A stretch of DNA of 9,955 nt from positions 1-9,955 of the forward strand of contig JBKPDW010000461.1 of NCBI GenBank assembly GCA_046728115.1. Direction: 5' to 3'. The notes beneath the pieces were generated by a model. That model was not told the DNA's origin. It saw nothing but the letters and a program-made list of their open reading frames with translations, and searched no databases. The stretch is from CAVSWN01 sp046728115 (lineage in GTDB: Bacteria; Acidobacteriota; Vicinamibacteria; Vicinamibacterales; CAVVIG01). Made by a program: the position numbers and the translations under genes. How positions within the stretch are numbered: the stretch's first letter is position 1; each line of letters opens with the position of its first letter. Positions 1 to 5,691 of the stretch are shown piece by piece.

Positions 1-80
1 GTTCTAGGTTCTAGGTTCTAGGTTCTAGGTTCTAGGTTCTAGGTTCTAGGTTCTAGGTTCTAGGTTCTAGGTTCTAGGTT
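1..80. repeat. 7-bp tandem repeat array (GTTCTAG), 11 full copies
   Basis: The unit GTTCTAG is repeated perfectly eleven times (1-77), followed by a three-base partial copy (78-80). The array starts at the window edge, so its true length is unknown. Every unit contains CTAG, a tetranucleotide that is scarce in most bacterial genomes. Because 7 is not a multiple of 3 and both strands contain TAG, the array puts stop codons in all six frames and cannot be coding. It lies beyond the 3' end of the cupredoxin gene. Its role is not evident. A simple-sequence array grown by replication slippage is the plainest explanation. Confidence 0.97.
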
Positions 81-174
81 GCCACGGTGCCAGGTGCTGG
101 GTGCCAGGGCACCCGACGCTGTGGCACCTCGCACTGTGACACCTCGCACTGTGACACCTCGCACGGTGGGCACC
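81..174. repeat. GGTGCC/GGCACC motif cluster with a 15-bp tandem repeat
   Basis: Right after the 7-bp array comes a run of related short motifs: GGTGCC at about 86-91 and 100-105, and GGCACC at 109-114, 123-128 and 169-174. Bases 99-114 form a perfect inverted repeat, GGGTGCC-AG-GGCACCC. Bases 121-165 are three copies of a 15-bp unit close to GTGACACCTCGCACT with one or two changes each. On the minus strand the 15-bp unit would encode a repeated Cys-Glu-Val-Ser-Gln, but I see no sign that it is translated. It is best read as intergenic repeat DNA; its function is unknown. Confidence 0.8.
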
Positions 175-175
175 T

Positions 176-209
176 GAAGGGCGAGACCGCTGACGCCATC
201 GCGCCCTTC
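176..209 (-). terminator. Possible hairpin downstream of the cupredoxin gene
   Basis: The 8-base arms GAAGGGCG (176-183) and CGCCCTTC (202-209) are perfectly complementary, separated by an 18-base loop. The hairpin would form in RNA 28 nt after the stop of the minus-strand cupredoxin gene. No U-rich tract follows on that strand, so it is not a standard intrinsic terminator. It could instead protect the 3' end or be a chance inverted repeat. Confidence 0.3.
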
Positions 210-237
210 GATTTCTGTCCGACCTGCCCTTCCTGCC

Positions 238-768
238 CTACTGATCTTTGACCGTCAGTCGCATCCAGGGATGAATGCAGCACTGGTACTTGTCACCACC
301 CGCAACGCCATCAACTTTCACATCCTGCCCCGGCCCGGCGAACGTGCCGCCGACGCTCGGCGCGAGACACTCCGGCGCTGGGACCGGGTTGCCCGAGAGC
401 GCATTGAGAACGTCCACTTGCCCGCCGCCAAACTTGGCGACCTTCGTGAACGAGTGCACCTCGCCACCGCGGTTGTGCGCGACGATGTTGCGCGGGTTGC
501 CCATCCGGCCGGGCGTGAAGCGCCACTCTTCAGCCTGCTGGGTCGCCTGCAATTCCGCGATGAATTCGTTGAAAGTCGTCTCGCCATTGCCGTCGCAGAT
601 ATGACCGAGGCCAGGGCCGTCAGGTGGACCGGCGTTGAACGTTTCCGGATCGCAGTCATCACGCGTCTGAATGACTTTTCCGGGCTGCTCGGCCGTCAGC
701 GTGGCCGCCACGCCAGTTAGGGCGACCGCCAGCCCAACCGCAAACGTGATCTGCATCGCTCGCATCAT
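238..768 (-). CDS. Secreted amicyanin-like cupredoxin (type 1 copper protein)
   Basis: This is a 176-residue exported protein with a probable blue-copper site. Residues 1 to about 26 form a Sec signal peptide (hydrophobic stretch about 7-23, cleavage likely near TLTA/EQ), placing it in the periplasm or outside. The C-terminal half has the cupredoxin ligand set: His105 in GGEVHSF, then Cys163, His166 and Met169 in YQCCIHPWM. The C-x-x-H-P-aromatic-M spacing matches the short ligand loop of amicyanin rather than that of plastocyanin or azurin. Cys39 and Cys58, in an insert before the copper domain, could form a disulfide. The start is backed by a strong Shine-Dalgarno (AGGAGGAGGG, 774-783) five bases upstream; Met2 would also be possible. 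Electron transfer or copper handling is the family role; the partner is unknown. The gene diverges from the radical SAM gene. Confidence 0.85.
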   Translation of the reverse strand: MMRAMQITFAVGLAVALTGVAATLTAEQPGKVIQTRDDCDPETFNAGPPDGPGLGHICDGNGETTFNEFIAELQATQQAEEWRFTPGRMGNPRNIVAHNRGGEVHSFTKVAKFGGGQVDVLNALSGNPVPAPECLAPSVGGTFAGPGQDVKVDGVAGGDKYQCCIHPWMRLTVKDQ

Positions 769-991
769 TTACACCCTCCTCCTAAGGTCGAGCGCGTTCA
801 TTCTAGGCCAGCTCGTGCATTCAGGATGACTTCCGCCCAAATGTTCCCGCGCGAGTACGGGTTGGAGAGGAGGCCGTGACCATCCGGCTGCGGCTAGTGC
901 CCGTTCGCCGCGCGAGGGGACCGTTCGCTGAAAATGTAAGCGTGCAAGTCTTTTCTGCTCTATCATTTGGCGGGAAAGAGAGGAGAAATTT
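769..991. promoter_or_regulatory. Divergent intergenic control region, cupredoxin / radical SAM
   Basis: These 223 bases separate two divergent start codons and should hold both promoters. On the left is the cupredoxin Shine-Dalgarno (774-783, minus strand); on the right is AGGAG at 981-985, six bases before the radical SAM ATG. TATCAT at 961-966 resembles a -10 box for the plus-strand gene, but I see no good -35 at the expected spacing. CCGTTCGC occurs twice in direct orientation, at 901-908 and 921-928, 20 bp apart (about two helical turns), a possible operator. No convincing coding frame lies here. Confidence 0.5.
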
Positions 992-3103
992 ATGCACGCG
1001 CCCATCAAGTACGTCGAAAAGGGGCTCGCGATTGCGGCGAACGGGGCCTGGGTCGTGTTCAACGGTTTGAATCAGATCAAGCAGAACCCCTCGTTTACGC
1101 CAAAGTGGTCCGACAAACCTCTGCTGAAGTCGTACGAGAAGACCAAGCCGCCGCTTGGCTGGCCGCGTGAAACCGACTCCCTCTGCCCGACGTGCGTGCG
1201 CGAGGCGCGTCAGGCGATCCTCGACGGTAAAAAAGACGTCAGTGTCCTGCTCAACGAGAAGGTCGGCGAGATCAAGGCGACCATTCTCGAGCGCGATGGG
1301 AAGATCCTGATGGTGAAGGACTGCCCGATTCACGGCCACTTCGAGGACGTGATGGCCATCGACACCGCGTTCTTCAAGCATCTCGAGGAAGTCTTCCCGG
1401 GTCGCGACATCCGCGCCCACAACGACGCGAAGCTGCACAACCACGGGAGCAGCACCATCAAGCATGGGCGCGGCTCGGTCCTTACGGTAGACCTGACCAA
1501 CCGCTGCAACATGATGTGCGACCCGTGCTTCATGGATGCGAACCAGGTCGGATTCGTCCACGAACTGTCGTGGGACGACATCAAGATGGTCCTGGACAAC
1601 GCCATCAGCATCAAGCCGAAGCGGCAGATGTCGGTGCAGTTCTCGGGCGGCGAGCCGACGATCTCGCCGTGGTTCCTCGACGCGGTCCGCTACGCGCGCA
1701 AGGTCGGCTACAACAGCGTCCAGGCCGCGACCAACGGCATCGAGTTCGCGAAGAGCCCTGAGTTCGCAAAAGCGGCGGCCGACGCCGGGCTGCGTTACGC
1801 CTACCTGCAGTTCGACGGCATCGGCAACGCCGCCAACTCGCACCGCCGGGTTGGCAATCTTTTCGACGTGAAGCTGCGCGCGATCGAGAATCTGCACAGC
1901 GCCGGGGTGGATATCGTGCCGGTCGTCACGATCGTCAACGGCGTGAACAATGAGCAGGTCGGCCGCATCATCGAGTTCGCGCTCGACAACCCGAAGAAGA
2001 TCAACTTCCTGTCGTTCCAGCCGGTCAGCTTCACCGGGCGCGACGAGGAAGTCACGCCCGAGCGCCGCGCCGCCCAGCGCTACACGCTGTCGCACCTGGC
2101 GCACGACGTGAAGAACCAGACGGGTCTCGGCGAACCGACACGCGACTGGTTCCCAATCTCCTTCATGGGCACTTTCACCGATTGGGCCGACGTCGTGCAT
2201 GGGCCCGAGGCGTCCTGGGGTCAGCTCACGTGCGGATGCCATCCGAACTGCGGCGTCGGCATGGGCTTGATGATCGACAAGGAAACGAAGGAGGCCGTGC
2301 CGGTCACCGCGTTCCTCAAGGCCGAGCAGCTGGCGAAGGACGTCGCCAAGGTGAACGATGCGGGCCGCGGCAAGTTCCTGTCGGTCGTCGGCATGGCGCT
2401 CGCCGTCATCCGCAACTACGACCCGTTCAAGGCGCCGACGCATTTCAAGCTGACCGATCTGCTGAAGAAGTTCGACAAGACGTTCGGCGCGACCAAGAAG
2501 GCCCAGTCGGGCGGCTACGGGAAGGTCGAAGGCGATCGGACCCAGGAAGACATCGCCAAGCGCCGCGCCGACCGCTGGAATTTCCTGTTCATCGCGGGGA
2601 TGTGGTTCCAGGATCTCTTCAACTACGACTTCCGCCGCACCGAGATGTGCATCATTCCTTACGCGACGCAGCAGGGCGAAATCTCGTTCTGCGCGTACAA
2701 CACCGGCATCGGCTGGCGCAACATCATCGAGAAGATGCACATGACCGCAACACTGACGAAGTGGTACGAGGAGCACGGCCGTCACGAGATCTTCGCCGGC
2801 GGCAAGGCCGTGCCCCTGCCTTCCACCGAGCACTCCATGAAGTTGAACGAAGAAGCGGTGCGCGCGGGCGCCCAGACCGACCTGGACGATCTCGGCATCG
2901 CGAAAAACGCACGCGAAGAGAAGATGGCGGCGCGGGCGCGCGAGCACGAACAACAGATCGAGAATCCGACGCGCCACGAGGAAATGGCCAGGCTCTATCG
3001 GCAGCACGTCCTCAAGGAGCAGCCGACGCTGCAGATTCAGGGTCTGGGCGGGAAGAAGAAAGCGTCGGAACCGGCGCCGGTGCTGCACAAGCCGGTTATC
3101 TGA
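992..3103 (+). CDS. Radical SAM protein, tetraether-synthase-like (Tes/COG1964 type)
   Basis: This 703-residue enzyme has the radical SAM cluster motif CNMMCDPC (Cys172, 176, 179), a SAM-binding FSGGEPT (217-223) and a long core (about 160-425) like archaeal Tes (MJ0619): AATNGIEFA, YLQFDGI, NGVNNEQVG and FQPVSFTGR. N-terminal CPTC (65-68) plus CPIHG (111-115) resembles the rubredoxin-like iron site of Tes. CGCHPNC (Cys414, 416, 420) and Cys553/Cys567 in the FNYDFRR...FCAYN block are further likely cluster ligands. Family members couple lipid tails into membrane-spanning lipids; MJ0619 was also proposed earlier to be a methanopterin-related methylase. Here the substrate is unknown, and a fatty-acyl or alkyl chain is the best guess. 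Residues 1-60 are an extra N-terminal segment with a short hydrophobic stretch (about 11-25); the tail after about 630 is charged and helical. Start supported by AGGAG (981-985). Radical SAM identity is certain; the Tes-like role is moderate. Confidence 0.88.
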   Translation: MHAPIKYVEKGLAIAANGAWVVFNGLNQIKQNPSFTPKWSDKPLLKSYEKTKPPLGWPRETDSLCPTCVREARQAILDGKKDVSVLLNEKVGEIKATILERDGKILMVKDCPIHGHFEDVMAIDTAFFKHLEEVFPGRDIRAHNDAKLHNHGSSTIKHGRGSVLTVDLTNRCNMMCDPCFMDANQVGFVHELSWDDIKMVLDNAISIKPKRQMSVQFSGGEPTISPWFLDAVRYARKVGYNSVQAATNGIEFAKSPEFAKAAADAGLRYAYLQFDGIGNAANSHRRVGNLFDVKLRAIENLHSAGVDIVPVVTIVNGVNNEQVGRIIEFALDNPKKINFLSFQPVSFTGRDEEVTPERRAAQRYTLSHLAHDVKNQTGLGEPTRDWFPISFMGTFTDWADVVHGPEASWGQLTCGCHPNCGVGMGLMIDKETKEAVPVTAFLKAEQLAKDVAKVNDAGRGKFLSVVGMALAVIRNYDPFKAPTHFKLTDLLKKFDKTFGATKKAQSGGYGKVEGDRTQEDIAKRRADRWNFLFIAGMWFQDLFNYDFRRTEMCIIPYATQQGEISFCAYNTGIGWRNIIEKMHMTATLTKWYEEHGRHEIFAGGKAVPLPSTEHSMKLNEEAVRAGAQTDLDDLGIAKNAREEKMAARAREHEQQIENPTRHEEMARLYRQHVLKEQPTLQIQGLGGKKKASEPAPVLHKPVI

Positions 3104-3109
3104 AGCTCT

Positions 3110-4468
3110 CTATGGCCTGCGCGCCCCGTGCGCCTCGAGGAGCGCGTCAACCTCCGCGTATCCCGAGGGGAACATCACGCCGGCCGTCGAGGCGCCGGCA
3201 TCGATCAGGGCCCGCACCGACGCCGGCGAACGCCGCCGCGTCCAGTACGAGTCGACGCACGCGCGGACGGCGAGCGCCAGCGGCGTGCGGCCGTCTTCGT
3301 CCCGCACGTTCACCGGGGCACCCCGACCGACGAGCAGCCTGACGGTGTCGTGGCGCGCCAGCCACGCAGCGGCATGCAGCGCCGTGCTCCCCTTTGCAAG
3401 CCCGAGGTAGCTGTTGCCCTGGCTGAACCGCGCCGCGACCGGCACTCCGAGATCGATCAGCTGTTCGACGCCTTCGGTGTTGCCGTTAGCGGCAAACTGC
3501 GCGAGGAAGCTGCCGCCGTCGGCGATCACGTCGGCGACCGCCTGCGGCTCCTGCGCGGCGATCGACCGGGCGCCCTTCCGGTCGTGGCGCGCACACGCCG
3601 CGAGCAGCCGATCGCGCCCTTGCAGCTCGATTGGCACGCCGCGAGCTTCGAACAGATCCAGCACGTCGCCGCGTCCGCGCATGGCCGCGATGGCCACGGC
3701 CGACGTCCCGGCAGGCGCGCTGCGAATGCCGTCCGCGCGTTCGGTCCGCTGCGTCGGGTCCGCGCCATGCTGGAGCAGCGCCACCACGATCGCCAGCGCG
3801 TTGTCGCTGAGAATCGCATTGTGCAAGGCCGACTTGCCGAAGCGGTTCGTCCGGTTCGGATCGACGCCGCGGCCGAGGAGCCATGTGATGCCGTCGAGAT
3901 CGTGCCAATCGGTCTTGCGGAGCAGGATCATGGTCAGGCCGTCGTCCGTCAGCTTGCCGCTGTCGACGAGGACTTCGAGCGCCCGGTTGTCGTACGTCTC
4001 GGGCGCGTGATACGGCGTCTCCTCGTCATTCGGATCCGCGCCGTATTGGAGCAGGAGGCGTGTGAGCTCCGGATGATGCGCGACGCCGGCCGCGCCGTAG
4101 ATCGCGCTCTCCCATTCCGGTTCCGGCTGATGATCCGGCTCCCAGAAGCCGGTGTTCGCGCTTGCGCCGGCGTCGAGCAGCGCCCGCGCGGCAGACACGA
4201 ACGAGTCAGATCGCGCGGGATCGAGCCGGAGGTACTTCGAGAAGCACAGATGCGTCAGCGCGTCCCAGCCGAGAGGCCCGCCTTTGGCCGTGGCCAGCCG
4301 CGCATCGGACGCGAGGTAGCGGCGAACCGCAGCCTCGTCGCCGAGGATGGCGGCTGTAAAAATGTCGCGGCTCGCGATCTCCGGATGCCCGCCGAGGATC
4401 GCATCGCTGCGATCGAGCGGCCCGTGCCACACGGAGGCGCGAATGAAGTCCGCGCGCGCATCGTTCAC
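3110..4468 (-). CDS. Ankyrin-repeat domain protein, last gene of the minus-strand run
   Basis: This 452-residue protein is built of degenerate ankyrin repeats, visible as recurrent LLDAGASANT (97-106), LLLQYGADPND (138-148), LLGRGVDPNR (197-206), GKSALHNAI...LLQHGADPT (211-239), GSTALHAAA...LLVGRGAPVN (360-387) and DGRTPLALA...LIDAGAS (392-427). It has no signal peptide or membrane segment, so it is probably a cytoplasmic binding scaffold. The non-repeat blocks, such as GGPLGWDALTHLCFSKYLR (63-81) and VDSYWTRRRSP (405-415), are as I recall conserved in a bacterial ankyrin family of unknown partner. The start is a GTG, with CTGGAG (4477-4482) eight bases upstream, and lies 28 bases after the RidA-fold stop, which suggests cotranscription. 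The stop is 6 bp from that of the convergent radical SAM gene. The ligand is unknown. Confidence 0.85.
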   Translation of the reverse strand: MNDARADFIRASVWHGPLDRSDAILGGHPEIASRDIFTAAILGDEAAVRRYLASDARLATAKGGPLGWDALTHLCFSKYLRLDPARSDSFVSAARALLDAGASANTGFWEPDHQPEPEWESAIYGAAGVAHHPELTRLLLQYGADPNDEETPYHAPETYDNRALEVLVDSGKLTDDGLTMILLRKTDWHDLDGITWLLGRGVDPNRTNRFGKSALHNAILSDNALAIVVALLQHGADPTQRTERADGIRSAPAGTSAVAIAAMRGRGDVLDLFEARGVPIELQGRDRLLAACARHDRKGARSIAAQEPQAVADVIADGGSFLAQFAANGNTEGVEQLIDLGVPVAARFSQGNSYLGLAKGSTALHAAAWLARHDTVRLLVGRGAPVNVRDEDGRTPLALAVRACVDSYWTRRRSPASVRALIDAGASTAGVMFPSGYAEVDALLEAHGARRP

Positions 4469-4496
4469 CGTGAATGCTCCAGACCGCCCCGCCGCG

Positions 4497-4943
4497 CTAC
4501 TTCGTGACAGCTGCGACGACTTCGATCTCCAGCATGAACTCCGGGCGGGCCAGCTTGACGACTTGCACGAGCGTGCTCGCCGGCGTCACGTCGCCGAAAT
4601 AGCGCGCGCGAACCTCGCGGACGGCCTGCGCCTTGTCCATGTCGGTGATGAACGTGTTCATCTTCACGACATCGGAGAACTTGGCGCCTGCCGCCGCAAG
4701 CGCAGCTTCGAGGTTCTTGAACACCTGCTCGGCCTGCGCCTTCATGTCGCCTTCGCCGACGACCTTGCCGTCCTTGTCGAGCGCAATCTGACCGGAGATG
4801 TAAATCATCTTCGCCGGCGCCGACACTTCGACAATGTGTGTGTAGCCAGTGGGCTTGGACAGCGTCGGTGGGTTGCTGCGTTTCACTTGAGCCATGGCGA
4901 CAAGGGGGAACAGCACGAACAGGACGAAGAAAAATGATCGCAT
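4497..4943 (-). CDS. Exported RidA/YjgF-fold protein lacking the usual catalytic arginine
   Basis: This 148-residue protein has a RidA (YjgF/YER057c/UK114) domain at about 24-146, with family landmarks YISGQIALDKDG (48-59), QVFKNLEAALAAAG (73-86), VVKMNTFITDMD (92-103) and a closing LEIEVVAAV. Canonical RidA hydrolyses reactive enamines/imines in the cytoplasm using an arginine in a PAR-S motif (Arg105 in E. coli). Here the segment reads TPASTLV, with Ser123 at that position, so classic 2-aminoacrylate deaminase activity is doubtful. Residues 1-19 (MRSFFFVLFVLFPLVAMAQ) are a clear signal peptide, so it is exported, which is unusual for the fold. The frame stays open 27 codons further upstream to 5024, but GAGGAG at 4948-4953 and the signal peptide support the start at 4943. 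Neighbours on both sides are cotranscribed by spacing. Confidence 0.87.
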   Translation of the reverse strand: MRSFFFVLFVLFPLVAMAQVKRSNPPTLSKPTGYTHIVEVSAPAKMIYISGQIALDKDGKVVGEGDMKAQAEQVFKNLEAALAAAGAKFSDVVKMNTFITDMDKAQAVREVRARYFGDVTPASTLVQVVKLARPEFMLEIEVVAAVTK

Positions 4944-4947
4944 CGCG

Positions 4948-4953
4948 CTCCTC
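4948..4953 (-). promoter_or_regulatory. Shine-Dalgarno setting the RidA-fold start
   Basis: GAGGAG on the minus strand lies four bases before the ATG at 4943. Together with the signal peptide that begins there, it favours this start over the 27-codon longer frame, whose extra residues look random. Confidence 0.7.
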
Positions 4954-5013
4954 GCTCGGCTAAGGCGTATTTTCGTTTCACCGCCACTCGCGGTCGGACC
5001 ATGCCCTGCGCTG

Positions 5014-5691
5014 TTATTGGCCACGCCCCTTGCGGGTTGGCGTTGGCTTGGGTGGCGGCGCAGGCCGATATTCGAGCATCACGTTGCTGACGACGGCAAT
5101 TGGGCGCCCGGGTTGGGAGTAGGTGGCTGTCCCCTCGCGCGTTTCGACGGTGACCTTCTCGCCAAGCAGGCTGACGCGCGTTTCGGCCTCCGGAATCGCG
5201 ATCGCGATCAGTTCCGATCCCGCCGGCGCCACGGCCTTCACCCCGCCCGGGCCGGCGCCGCCGCCGACCCGATCCACCAGATCTTCTGTCGTTCGAAATT
5301 CGTTCTGCACCACGGCGCGGCTGATCAGCGTGTTGTCCATGGTGAGGACGCCGATGGTGGCGGTGTAACGCGCGTACGCGCGTTTCGCGCGAACGAGCTC
5401 CTCGGAGTAGAGGTGGAGGTTGTGCAGATTGAACGTGAGAGTCGCCGGTCCTTTGTGTGGTGGAACGGCGATCAGCATTCCGCCGGCCGGGTCGCGGCCG
5501 GCCAGCACTTCGCAGAAGAACACGCGGGTCTTGACGCCGACGCCGAGCGGCGCCTGGCAGTTCATGTCGGGCACGATCGTTTTGAGTCCAGCGGCGGGAG
5601 CCGGTGCCGGTTTTCGCGCGGATCCGCGTGTCTGTGCGAGCGCGGGCGAAGCCATCGCAATCGCGGACACGAGAACGAGCACGCGACGCAT
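5014..5691 (-). CDS. Secreted protein of unknown function, coupled to the S9 peptidase
   Basis: I do not recognise this 225-residue protein. Residues 1-19 (MRRVLVLVSAIAMASPALA, then Gln) form a Sec signal peptide. An Ala/Pro/Lys linker (about 24-35) leads to a domain with two cysteines, Cys45 (DMNCQAP) and Cys60 (VFFCEVL), that could form a disulfide. Alternating short hydrophobic stretches suggest a beta-rich fold (for example 71-90, 160-205). The tail (209-225) is rich in Pro, Lys and Arg. Its ATG overlaps the peptidase stop by one base (TAATG, 5689-5693) and has only a weak Shine-Dalgarno, so translational coupling is likely. The frame remains open 224 codons further upstream, but that part lies inside the peptidase gene and is Arg/Ala-rich shadow. 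The RidA-fold gene starts 70 bases downstream. It probably acts in the periplasm or at the outer membrane; no function can be assigned. Confidence 0.78.
   Translation of the reverse strand: MRRVLVLVSAIAMASPALAQTRGSARKPAPAPAAGLKTIVPDMNCQAPLGVGVKTRVFFCEVLAGRDPAGGMLIAVPPHKGPATLTFNLHNLHLYSEELVRAKRAYARYTATIGVLTMDNTLISRAVVQNEFRTTEDLVDRVGGGAGPGGVKAVAPAGSELIAIAIPEAETRVSLLGEKVTVETREGTATYSQPGRPIAVVSNVMLEYRPAPPPKPTPTRKGRGQ

Noticed and set aside
1..174. CRISPR array or telomere-like repeat at the left edge
   Set aside because: The units are 7 bp and 15 bp with no unique spacers, so this is not CRISPR. A telomere reading has no support in a bacterial-type gene context.
74..283. A 69-codon minus-strand frame with a repeated Cys-Glu-Val-Ser-Gln
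   Set aside because: It is the translation of the 15-bp DNA repeat, overlaps the end of the cupredoxin gene, and begins inside that gene without a convincing ribosome site.
821..3088. A 755-codon open frame on the minus strand opposite the radical SAM gene
   Set aside because: Its product is Arg/Leu/Asp/Val-rich with no recognisable domain, while the plus strand carries clear radical SAM motifs and a good Shine-Dalgarno. Long antisense frames are common in high-GC genes.
3128..4507. A 459-codon plus-strand frame opposite the ankyrin gene
   Set aside because: Arg-rich product without domains; the minus strand shows clear ankyrin repeats.
4980..4994. Short hairpin ACCGC-CACTC-GCGGT between the unknown secreted gene and the RidA-fold gene
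   Set aside because: The stem is only 5 bp and no U tract follows on the minus strand, so it does not support a terminator within the run.
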